A DNA stretch of 64,000 nt from Beroe forskalii (Eukaryota; Ctenophora; Nuda; Beroida; Beroidae): positions 51,959-115,958 of the forward strand of contig WFMF01000525.1 in NCBI GenBank assembly GCA_011033025.1, given 5' to 3'. Position numbers and translations under genes: made by a program. Below, piece after piece: positions 1 through 10,181 of the stretch. The notes under the pieces are model-generated. The model was not told where the DNA came from. It saw only the letters and a program-made list of their open reading frames with translations, and made no database searches. Within the stretch, counting starts at the first letter, position 1. Every line of letters begins with the position of its first letter.

Positions 1-2522
1 TCTAGAGAGTTGGACAGTAGTCGTAGTGCCAGATCTAATCACGAACCTATGTCTAGAGAGTTGGACAGTAGTCGCAGTGCCAGATCTAAACACCAACCTA
101 TGTCTAGAGAGTTACAGTAGCCGTAGTGCCAGATCTAATCACTAACCTATGTCTAGAGAGTTGGACAGTAGTCGCAGTGCCAGATCTAATCACTAACCTA
201 TGTCTAGAGAGTTATACAGTAGTCGCAGTGCCAGATCTAATCACCAACCTATGTCAAGAGAGTTGGACAGTAGTCGCAGTGCCAGATCTAATCACCAACC
301 TATGTCAAGAGAGTTGGAAAGTAGTCGCAGTGCCAGATCTAATCACAAACCTATGTCTAGAGAGTTGGACAGTAGTCGCAGTGCCAGATCTAATCACCAA
401 CCTATGTCTAGAGAGTTTGAAAGTAGTCGCAGTGCCAGATCTAATCACCAACCTATGTCAAGAGAGTTGGACAGTAGTCGCAGTGCCAGATCTAATCAAC
501 AACCTATGTCTAGAGAGTTGGAAAGTAGTCGCAGTGCCAGATCTAATCACAAACCTATGTCTAGAGAGTTGGACAGTAGTCGCAGTGCCAGATCTAATCA
601 CCAACCTATGTCTAGAGAGTTGGACAGTAGTCGCAGTGCCAGATCTAATCACCAACCTATGTCTAGTGAGTTGGAAAGTAGTCGCAGTGCCAGATCTAAT
701 CACTAACCTATGTCTAGAGAGTTGGAAAGTAGTCGCAGTGCCAGATCTAATCACTAACCTATGTCTAGAGAGTTGGACAGTAGTCGCAGTGCCAGATCTA
801 ATCACCAACCTATGTCTAGAGAGTTGGAAAGTAGTCGCAGTGCCAGATCTAATCACTAACCTATGTCTAGAGAGTTAGAAAGTAGTCGCAGTGCCAGATC
901 TAATCACCAACCTATGTCTAGAGAGTTGGAAAGTAGTCGCAGTGCCAGATCTAATCAACAACCTATGTCTAGAGAGTTGGAAAGTAGTCGCAGTGCCAGA
1001 TCTAATCACAAACCTATGTCTAGAGAGTTGGACAGTAGTCGCAGTGCCAGATCTAATCACCAACCTATGTCTAGAGAGTTGGACAGTAGTCGCAGTGCCA
1101 GATCTAATCACCAACCTATGTCTAGTGAGTTGGAAAGTAGTCGCAGTGCCAGATCTAATCACTAACCTATGTCTAGAGAGTTGGAAAGTAGTCGCAGTGC
1201 CAGATCTAATCACCAACCTATGTCTAGAGAGTTGGAAAGTAGTCGCAGTGCCAGATCTAATCACTAACCTATGTCTAGAGAGTTAGAAAGTAGTCGCAGT
1301 GCCAGATCTAATCACCAACCTATGTCTAGAGAGTTGGAAAGTAGTCGCAGTGCCAGATCTAATCACTAACCTATGTCTAGAGAGTTGGAGAGTAGTCGTA
1401 GTGCCAGATCTAATCACCAACCTATGTCTAGAGAGTTGGACAGTAGTCGCAGTGCCAGATCTAATCACCAACCTATGTCTAGTGAGTTGGAAAGTAGTCG
1501 CAGTGCCAGATCTAATCACTAACCTATGTCTAGAGAGTTGGACAGTAGTCGCAGTGCCAGATCTAATCACTAACCTATGTCTAGAGAGTTGGACAGTAGT
1601 CGCAGTGCCAGATCTAATCACTAACCTATGTCTAGAGAGTTGGAAAGTAGTCGCAGTGCCAGATCTAATCACTAACCTATGTCTAGAGAGTTGGAAAGTA
1701 GTCGCAGTGCCAGATCTAATCACCAACCTATGTCTAGAGAGTTGGACAGTAGTCGCAGTGCCAGATCTAATCAGTCTAACCTATGTCTAGAGAGTTGGAC
1801 AGTAGTAGTCGCAGTGCCAGATCTAATCACTAACCTATGTCTAGAGAGTTGGAAAGTAGTCGCAGTGCCAGATCTAATCACTAACCTATGTCTAGAAAGT
1901 AGTCGCAGTGCCAGATCTAACCTATGTCTAGAGAGTTGGAGAGTAGTCGCAGTGCCAGATCTAATCACTAACCTATGTCTAGAGCGAGTAGTCGTAGTGC
2001 CAGATCTAAACACTAACCTATGTCTAGAGAGTTGGACAATGGACAGTAGTTGCAGTGCCAGATCTAATCACTAACCTATATCTAGAGAGTTTGACAGTAG
2101 TCGCAGTGCCAGATCTAATCACCAACCTATGTCAAGAGAGTTGGACAGTAGTCGCAGTGCCAGATCTAATCACCAACCTATGTCTAGAGAGTTGGAAAGT
2201 AGTCGCAGTGCCAGATCTAATCACCAACCTATGTTTAGAGAGTTGGACAGTAGTCGCAGTGCCAGATCTAATCACTAACCTATGTCTAGAGAGTTGGATA
2301 GTAGTCGCAGTGCCAGATCTAATCACCAACCTATGTCTAGAGAGTTGGAAAGTAGTCGTAGTGCCAGATCTAATCACTAACCTATGTCTAGAGAGTTGGA
2401 CAGTAGTCGCAGTGCCAGATCTAAACACTAACCTATGTCTAGAGAGTTGGACAGTAGTCGCAGTACCAGATCTAAACACTAACCTATGTCTAGAGAGTTG
2501 GACAGTAGTCGCAGTGCCAGAT
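1..2522. repeat. 51-bp satellite array, about 49 copies
   Basis: A 51-bp unit containing TCTAGAGAG, AGTAGTCGCAGTGCC and AGATCTAATCAC is repeated from the window edge to about 2522. Because 51 is a multiple of three, long open frames appear on both strands with a 17-residue period. They are broken by TAA variants and by indels near 1770-2050, so I do not call a gene. Unit variants recur about nine units apart, for example TAGTGAG near 663 and 1122, which indicates higher-order amplification. The array continues off the left edge. Confidence 0.95.
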
Positions 2523-2530
2523 GACTGATT

Positions 2531-2690
2531 TTAGTGAGTGCCACAAGACGTAGGTCTCCTCCTCTGTAAGTGTTTCCAATGCTTCCCTCGCTCATTTTCT
2601 TCTGGTACTCAGCAATCACGAGGGACGGTACCTGCAACGAGCAGATAAGGGTGAACTCGTTGGTGATGGGCGAGTGTGTTGCTAAGTAAT
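2531..2690 (-). other. possible orphan exon, unrecognised
   Basis: On the minus strand an open frame runs into the satellite and reads like ordinary coding sequence, including ITNEFTLICSLQVPSLV and AEYQKKMSEGSIGNTY. A possible acceptor (GCTCGTTGCAG) lies inside it. I do not recognise the family, and no neighbouring exon was found because the satellite lies downstream. It may be one exon of a gene that continues to the left, or chance. Confidence 0.25.
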
Positions 2691-3394
2691 ACCAGTCTAC
2701 CTTTACACCAGTTTACTGTCACATCATTGACACTGACGCCTGTTTACTTTTACTGGGCTACTATAGTCCACACTGAAAACCGAAATTCAGTGAACTCAGA
2801 AAAAGAAGGATTCGTCACACAACTGCTATCTCCTCACCTGAAGTGCTATTCGATCATGGTGGATAGTACTCTCACCGTAGCAACCATTGATCAGACTGTT
2901 GACAACAGCTCGCTCTGGCACCCTCCTTTTTGACATCTCAATAAATCGTCTGAGATGCTGCTTCACCAGAGAAGCTTGTGAACATTCATTAACAAGTCTT
3001 GGTATGCTGATGATCATTATTTTATTAATTATTTGGGAGGAATACACTGATTGATCAAGATTGGATTAAATGCTTCACCTGCGATTGAATAGCCAGGATG
3101 GCAGATCATTGTTTGCATCTAAATAAATCAAATAAATCCCAGGTGAGATTGTTCATGAGCGCTGTCCGTGAAATTTCTTAGTCCTCAGTGCACATTAATC
3201 TGATTTGGATTCGTATTTCTAAGACTCAGAATGGCAAGGTTGTGACTGTAGTATCATAACACACTGCAAGTCAATTAATTATGACTCATATAGCGCTGTC
3301 ATGACTCATGAGCCCATGCACACCAATAGCTCACGCAGCTCGAGTCACGATAGTGTACAGCTAGCATTCGCCAATAGCTGGGTCCGCTGTCCCA
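2691..3394. other. intergenic, nothing recognised
   Basis: AT-rich sequence with only short open frames, none with recognisable protein features. Confidence 0.5.
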
Positions 3395-3620
3395 ACCCTA
3401 AACAGACACACACAGACACACAATCAGACACACATACACACAGCCAGACATACAGACACACAGCCAGACATACAGACACACAGCCGGACGCACAGACACA
3501 CAGCCGGACGCACAGACACACAGCCAGACAGACAGACGTACAGGCACACAAAGATAGAGACATACAGACAGACGTACGTCGTACAGTCAGACACACAGAC
3601 ACACGAAACAGGCAGTACAC
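3395..3620. repeat. ACAGACAC-type microsatellite
   Basis: Degenerate runs of CAGACACACA and CAGCCAGACATACAGACACA with one short perfect tandem block (CAGCCGGACGCACAGACACA, twice). Opposing open frames here come from low complexity. Confidence 0.9.
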
Positions 3621-4089
3621 AGAGTGACGCAGCATGTACGATTCAAATACAACTAGGACAGGTCAGGGGTCCCGGCCAGCACATAAGTCAGCACTATATG
3701 ATAACTGATGATACTTGTGTTATTCTATCGAATCAAGCCTTATTTGTATCGTTTCTCAGCTATGGTAATCGTTTATATGATTCCTCATTAGGTTAGTTTC
3801 AGAGCCGCTTGAAGTTGAAATTATGTTGATCGAAAATTAAAAAAGGCTTTATTTCATGGGCTTTCCTAATTCCTATCCCGTAGATTGCGTTATTTTTCTC
3901 ATTCAGTTATTTTTCGATTGTTTCCTCGGTTACACTTTAGTTTGTTTGCTGACACCATATTTATTCATTTTTCTCTTTGAAACTAACTTTTTCATTGACA
4001 TGAGGCAGAGAAAGTCCCTTCATCTCAGTAATTCAAATGAACTTCAGAATGTGATCAGGTTCCAGCATTTTGCGTGTGTGTGATGCGAT
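3621..4089. other. upstream flank of the two-pass membrane protein gene
   Basis: No gene recognised. It probably holds the promoter and 5' UTR of the gene starting at 4090, but no core element can be picked out with confidence. Confidence 0.4.
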
Positions 4090-6038
4090 ATGGAGGCTGG
4101 AGAGTCAGTGACCATTCCAGCTAATGACCAGCCAGAGCTAGTGCTTACAGGGCTGGGAACGGAAGGGGAACAACCGACGGAAGATACGGAATGGACAGCA
4201 GAGCGGCCAGAGACCGCTCAAAGGACGGAAGAAGAACAGCCATATGCGGAGGGAGTGGATATGGAACAAATGGGACCAGTGATATTGAATGTTGAACCAA
4301 AAGAAGAGGTTAGTTCTGGGTAAACTTTTATCAAATCCATTTCATAAAAATTTGCACGGACTAAGTAAAGAATAAAAATTAACATAAGATATGCGACCAT
4401 TTCTAAGGATGCAGTATAAGAGTATAGGATTTACTGCAAATATCAACACTTTGATCATTGCTTCGACGGTTCGAGTGCATCAACCGTTACAAGATCCGTG
4501 AGAAATCAATACCACTCATGAGTTGCATCAGTTACAACTGATATAAGCCAGACAGCAATAAAACACCCTGATACAGCATTTATCCGTATCTCAGTTCTGA
4601 GCCACGAACATATTTAGATGTTTTCCGGTAGATAAAACTGTAATTTATTTTATGAAGGAGCAAGCTAATTCCTTCGTTCTCGAGCAGCAATGTCACATTT
4701 GTTCAACAACCCACATTTGGTACATGTACCGCATTTACAGATTGTATTGAGTTGCACTATGCATTTAAAAGTTTAGACTGTGGCTTTGCGTATCAAATAT
4801 GGGCATACTTTCATTGTTATGATAATGTGGATTGTGGTTGTTCGAATCGATAAATTTCACTGGAATATCGGGGCATACCGTAATCTTAGCTTCGAATTTG
4901 AATATCATGTTTCTTTCCTCGTCGCGTACTAAATCTTATCGAATACCACATAGAATCATAGGGCTGGTAGCCCCACATGAGGCTGGCAGCCCAAGGAACC
5001 GGAGCATAAAGGAGAGCATTTTGAGCACAATTTCACGCCCATTTGTTAAAGTAGTAAGTATATGATTATGTTGCCCTGAAAGTGTGATCTACTAATTCCA
5101 TGAGATTTGGTTAATGGGCGTGTAATGTAGTGTATTTACAGAGTAGTTCACACGTAAAATGGCATAGCGACGCTGTCTCTCACGTGCCAGTACACAAAGA
5201 AATTGACGATGCATTATTAGCCGAGGATGCAGCAGTTATGACAGCTATATATGGAGAAGCAGGACCTCATAAAGTTTCATTGGTCACTTACATTTCGGAG
5301 TTTTATATGCTGAATGGTTGCTCCGCGGCGATTCCTTGGGTTTTTAATGTTTCCTAAACGTAATAATGCAATACGTAGGGTTAATGTGGTTGTGTGGGAG
5401 TAGGGTTGCTGGAGGCATAACGGGTTTGAAAAGTAATCCCTACTTTTACAAGGACGTTAGAAGTAAAGCTGGACAATAATTTATTATTCGGTAGGGCAAT
5501 AGTATTCTTGTAACTCATTTTACGTCAAAATAGCCGCCCATCTGACATCCTGATATTTCTTTTACAGGAAATGGCAGAAGTCGCCCCAGTTCCAGTCGAA
5601 GACTTCGAACCGCAGCCCGAACACGAGGACTTCACTGCGCCGCGTGCCTTCTCAGAACCGCTGCGCGGCTCACAGACCGAGCTTCGGAGGGACAGTCGAC
5701 TCGAACCCGAGCCCCTCACAGACTGCCTATCAGTGACCTCCGAGTGGCAATGGCTCGTCTCAGTGGACAGGAAAATATCCGTGTTTGACTGGTTCCTGTT
5801 GATAACGGGGCCCATTGTTAACCCTATTGTCGGAATTTTCGTCGTGTTATTCGCAGTGAAAATGAAACTAGCCAAAAAGGCAGGGGACAGCAAGAAGGCC
5901 CTCCGTTGGAAAGCCATGATGTTGGGGTTAAGTCAGTGGTGTTGGAGACTGGCCATAACAGCACTGGTGTTTGGTGCCATTTTACTCACAATGTTCGAAA
6001 CAGGGCGCTTTGCCGGGGAGCGAACGAAAAAGGCATAA
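4090..6038 (+). CDS. dispanin/CD225-like two-pass membrane protein, three exons
   Basis: Exons at 4090-4308, 5142-5273 and 5568-6038 join in phase 0 through GT-AG introns (donors GTTAGT and GTTTCA, acceptors TTTACAG) to give about 272 residues. The first 190 residues are acidic, Pro/Glu-rich and lack a signal peptide. The C-terminal part has two hydrophobic helices separated by a basic loop (KMKLAKKAGDSKKALRWKAM). NP before the end of helix 1, a GD in the loop and an Ala-rich start to helix 2 resemble CD225/dispanin proteins, which are small tail-anchored two-pass proteins of endomembranes. The family assignment is inference; the two-helix topology is plain. The gene converges on HAUS6, whose last predicted exon ends about 520 bp away. 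The exon 2 donor is weak, so that boundary is the least certain. Confidence 0.6.
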
Positions 6039-6554
6039 CGCAGAATCAACGCCATGGATCATGGTCACTGTTTTGTGCCGGATTTTGATCACGTGGGTAT
6101 CATGGGTCGTTGAGGGACTTGGTTTTCAGATAATTTATTAAAATACTGTATTCTAAGTTAGATGTCTCAGTAAACAAGAATTAAGCGAGCTCTTGCTTTC
6201 AGTAAATCGTAATGATGAGCCATATGTTGCAAATAAGGATATTGGAGATTGAAAAGGTTATCTTTTAGCAACGTAATTAAAATAAATGTGGTCAGTGCCC
6301 AGTGGTAACTTTTCACCAATTATTCGAACATTTGTTCATTATTATTCAATTTATTGGCATGACTATTTGCTATTTGTCGTAGGTAATTTGCCTTTGAAGT
6401 GTCTTGGTAACACAAAATAATGCAGTTATGCAATTTATGCATGCCATGAGTGAGTGATCAGCATGCGGTATGATAATGTTATGATAATGATTCTATGATG
6501 ATTATAATATGATACTGATACTGTTATTATGATTCTTTTTAACAAAAGTGTGCT

Positions 6555-9432
6555 TTACAGACTTGTGTCACAATCATTAGTAGCAGAATTGCTAGAAGGT
6601 TCGCTCACGTCATCTGGGGCAGTAACTGGAAAACCCATTGACTTGAAACCCTCAGTACAAGGAGTGTTACCTTCACATGTGCTGAAGTTTTAAGTCAGAA
6701 GGAGTACAAACCATTGAAGCTTTGTGATGCACGTCTGTCCTAAGAGCCTCCTCATCAGCTACGGACAGGGTCTTTATGAACTTCTTATCAGAGGAGAAGG
6801 CAGTGATGCAGTCCTTCTGGATAGTCTCCAGACTGTCCTTCTTAGTTTCCAACCTCTGTGTGGAAGGAGCAGGTTATATGCTTGGAGTTGTGTATTAGGG
6901 AACTTGGAAGGTTATCAGACTGAGCAAAATATTAAATTCTCGTTGGTATCATCATTTCAGAGACCTGGATAATGGATATGACCATACAAGTCCCATTACT
7001 TTTATTAACATTTTGACATGATCATGCCCCCTCTTGTTTCCCTCTTACCTTCTTCTCCCTAGACATACGTTGTATCTCATCAGATATCGCTCTAGCGTTC
7101 TCATTCCACTTTGCCCGCAGACACTGTGTCTGTCCTGCTCGAGCAGCTATCTGCTTCCTTAGCACCTCCATCTCCATCCGTAGAGTGGCAGCAGCTGCCA
7201 GGTTCAGGTGGGGTTTCGAGGGGGCAAACTTGGGACCCACTCGAGCTCTCTGGAATGAGGGGGTGCTACATGCCCTGGTTATGGGGTACTATGAACTTGG
7301 GACCCACTCGAGTTCTCTGGAATAAGGGGGTACTACATGCCCCCGTTATGGGGTACTATGAACTTGGGACCCACTCGAGTTCTCTGGAATAAGGGGGTGC
7401 TACATGCCCCCGTTATGGGGTACTATGAACTTGGGACCCACTCGAGCTCTCTGGAATAAGGGGGTGCTATATGCCCTGGTTATGGGGTACTATGAACTTG
7501 GGACCCACTCGAGTTCTCTAGAATAAGGGGGTGCTACATGCCCTGATTAGTGTATAATGAACTTGGGACCCACTCGAGCTCTCTGGATTGAGGGGGTGCT
7601 ACATGCCCTGGTTATGGGGTACAATGAACTTGGGACCCACTCGAGTTCTTTGTAATAAGGGGGTGCTACATGCCCTAGTTATGGGGTATAATGAACTTGG
7701 GACCCACTCGAGCTCTCTGGAATAAGGGGGTGCTACATGCCCTGGTTATGGGGTACTATGAACTTGGGACCCACTCGAGCTCTCTGGAATGAGGGGGTGC
7801 TACATGCCCTGGTTATGGGGTACTATGAACTTGGGACCCAATCGAGCTCTCTGCATGCCATTACACACTTTTTCGAGCTAGTGGGGGCCAAGGCCCCCCC
7901 CTAGATTTTTTCTAGGGGGGGGGGGCTTTTTGAAAACTACGGGGGGCCAAAATTTACAGAAGCAAATTTTCATTTTCGATAGCCCTACTTTTCACAATTT
8001 TGCATAAAAATACGATTAAAATCATATTTTATTCATTGATTCAACTCTAAAAAGGTAATTTCAGGAAAATTTCTGTCCAAATGAACTAAATTTACCTTTC
8101 TATGTTCAAATTTTTTGAGAAAAGCATTAGTAAGGCCATGTCAAGATTTTTCTAGAGGCCTTTTGAAAACTAGGGGGGGGGGGGCCGTGAAGTCCCATGG
8201 CTCTCTGGAACTATGAACTTGGGACCCATTCGAGCTCTTTGTAATAAGGGAGTGCTACATGCCCTGGTTATGGGGTACTATGAACTTGGGACCCACTCGA
8301 GCTCTCTGGAATAAGGGGGTGCTACATGCCCTGGTTATGGGGTACTACTAGTACCCCATATTGTTTACTGAAATAGGATATTTCTGGTATATCCCGATTG
8401 AATGGTGAAGATAAATATGAAGTGAGGAACACTTCAAAGTTCAAAGTGCTATAAATCCTCTGAAACCTCTTTGTGATGTGAAGTAGGAATGCGGGACACC
8501 AACACTAGTGACGCCAGTCTCTCTACCAGCGATATTACCAATGGTCCTGATGCTTTGGTGAGCGTTGAGCTGTTGATCCTCGGGATTTCAACACCCTGCG
8601 TGACGAAAGTATGTAGATATTAATACGTGATGTTGGACACATTCAAAAGGGACTCATCTAAAAGTAAATAGCCACCTAAATATCAAAACACGCATGTCTT
8701 CAAAAAGTCTAGTCAGTTTGCTTTTATGCCCCAATTAGAAGCCTAATGCACTAAACAGTAACCTACCTCCACGTGATCTCTGTTGAGTTCAGTGAGCCAG
8801 TTGAACACGTTCTTCCTGAACAGATGACTCCTCTTGACGTCGTGAGCAGGCCAGCATCCCGCGAACTCAGTCTTGCTCCGGTCAGGGTCCAGCTTACACA
8901 GCAGGAAGTGTAGCACCACCTGAGAGTTCACAGGGATCAACAGGGGGGGGTCCATCGGCTAAATGGCCGAAATTAAGAATCTTTAGACAAATGGCCGGTC
9001 GGCCATAGAACTATACCGAACCTTCCTAAAGTTCAGCACTGTTATTCTGAAGGAAGATCATTGACTGAAAATCAAAGAGGTACAGAAACCGAAACTGTGA
9101 ATACGAAAAAAACGCGCCTAGTTCATTGCCCATGTGTACAGATCGCTCGATTGACAGAGGGCTTAATAAAAACGCTAAAATGTACTGCTCGCGCGTACAC
9201 CAAATTGCGCGCGTATCCATGAAGCCCCGCGTCAATCGAGCGATCTGCACTCACATTTTACCTCAAGTCCCTTCTTGTTAGGTACCCGGAACATATCCGG
9301 TTTGAAGGCTATCTTGTACTGTTTCTCCGCTGCGAACACGTTGAATTCCAAGAGTTGGAGCGTGGAGAAGAAGGCGTGTTCGAGGCTGACATTGGTGACA
9401 GTGGTGCAGTTAGCATGCTCCACGATAGGCAT
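6555..9432 (-). CDS. HAUS6: HAUS6-like augmin complex subunit, about six exons
   Basis: Minus-strand exons, all phase 0, lie at 9262-9432, 8767-8919, 8467-8595, 7049-7249 and 6712-6855, with a tentative last exon at 6555-6650. Exons 1-3 read as the HAUS6 N-terminal domain: FFSTLQLLEF, FRVPNKKGLE, VVLHFLLCKLD, the FAGCWPAHDVK...LFRK...WL pattern, then P.I..S.L....GP..I.LVERLA. The fourth exon (ARAGQTQCLRAKWNENARAI) matches the following helical region. The fifth is coiled-coil-like. HAUS6 belongs to the augmin complex, which recruits gamma-tubulin to spindle microtubules. The model gives only about 297 residues, far shorter than vertebrate HAUS6 (about 950), so 3' exons may be missing or mispredicted; the last exon has a weak acceptor. 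Introns are filled by minisatellite and transposon-end sequence. Confidence 0.8.
7205..7865. repeat. 67-bp minisatellite in HAUS6 intron
   Basis: About ten copies of a 67-bp unit containing CTCGAGCTCTCTGGAAT, GGGGGTGCTACATGCCC and GAACTTGGGACCCA. The first copy overlaps the 5' edge of the HAUS6 exon ending at 7249. The array resumes at about 8206-8350 after an inserted segment. Confidence 0.95.
7866..8205. mobile_element. insertion with G/C-run ends inside the minisatellite
   Basis: About 340 bp of unrelated sequence interrupts the 67-bp array. It carries long G and C runs at both sides and the pair CTTTTTGAAAACTA and CCTTTTGAAAACTA near its two ends. No clear target duplication was seen. 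Probably a small non-autonomous insertion. Confidence 0.5.
8206..8350. repeat. 67-bp minisatellite, second block
   Basis: About two further copies of the unit described at 7205-7865, ending about 115 bp from a HAUS6 exon. Confidence 0.9.
8944..9010. mobile_element. solo end of a G-run inverted-repeat element
   Basis: A run of G followed by TCCATCGGCTAAATGGCCGA and TGGCCGGTCGGCCAT resembles the terminal repeat of the element at 52937-54938. It sits in HAUS6 intron 1, about 25 bp upstream of the second exon's acceptor. Confidence 0.6.
9139..9247. mobile_element. 109-bp foldback/MITE-like element
   Basis: A perfect 17-bp inverted repeat (CAGATCGCTCGATTGAC and its complement) bounds a CG-rich core in HAUS6 intron 1. 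There is no coding capacity. Confidence 0.65.
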
Positions 9433-9605
9433 CCTAGGCTAGAGGAAAGGTGTTATAGAGTTAGATTTAAAGTAATAGGCATCCTAGGTTAGAGAAAGGT
9501 GGTATATAGAGTTAGATAAGTAATAGGCATCCTAGGCTAGAGAAAGGTGTTTTAGAGTTAGATAAGTAAAAGGCATCCTAGGCTAAAGAGGGATTACATG
9601 GGTTA
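9427..9605. repeat. about 47-bp tandem repeat, four copies, at HAUS6 start
   Basis: Four copies begin with AGGCATCCTAGG and contain AGAGTTAGAT. The first copy contains the proposed HAUS6 start codon, ATG at 9432-9430 on the minus strand. Confidence 0.85.
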
Positions 9606-10181
9606 GATAAGGGATGCAGTCTATTATCACAGCTGGAAAAGTTGTGATGCTAAGAACTAGATACTTGAACGATGAATCAATTATTTATCATGCAAAAAAG
9701 ACGAAATTTGTTTGGTTGTAACCACTCCCAGGCAGACTTCTTCAGCTCCGAGCTATTCTTAGGGGCAGCATATTGATTTATCCAATGACACAACAAAGCG
9801 TATACCAAAAATTTACATAAAATAAATTTACAGATACATTCAAATCAATTTGCTAAACAATTAAATTCAACTTTATTGTTCGTCAAAAAATCTGTTCTTC
9901 CTTTTCGTGGGACTGGAAGGAAACACATGCAGTTTTCTAACGATTAACATGCAAAACATAATTCTGGTGCACTCCAATCCATTGCGGCACTCCATTCTCC
10001 AATCAACTTCGACACAACTTCATTGTGGCAAAAAGTTCAGTGTTCACTCAGCCAACATTGTCCAATTTCCTCTGTATAATAATTTAAATCTTTCAGTCAA
10101 GATTCCTCTCTACTCAATGCCAACACAGTCTCTCTTTTAGAACTTTCTGAAACTATAATGAAAGGTGATTGCAGGGCGGTA
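9606..10181. other. intergenic between HAUS6 and the kelch-like gene
   Basis: AT-rich. A short forward open frame (9907-10140) has no recognisable feature. It probably holds the kelch-like gene 3' UTR and the HAUS6 promoter. Confidence 0.4.

Noticed and set aside
1..2522. CRISPR array
   Set aside because: Units are contiguous without unique spacers, and the genome is an animal's.
126..2528. Repetitive proteins of 100-250 residues on both strands (17-residue period)
   Set aside because: They arise from a 51-bp satellite whose length is a multiple of three; stops and indels interrupt every frame and no gene context exists.
4460..4500. tRNA-like GGTTCGA box
   Set aside because: No matching A box, acceptor stem or anticodon arm around it; no tRNA found anywhere in the window.
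6724..6972. Forward 82-codon frame with plausible composition
   Set aside because: The opposite strand has a good acceptor and a coiled-coil exon in phase with HAUS6, so the forward frame is taken as a shadow.
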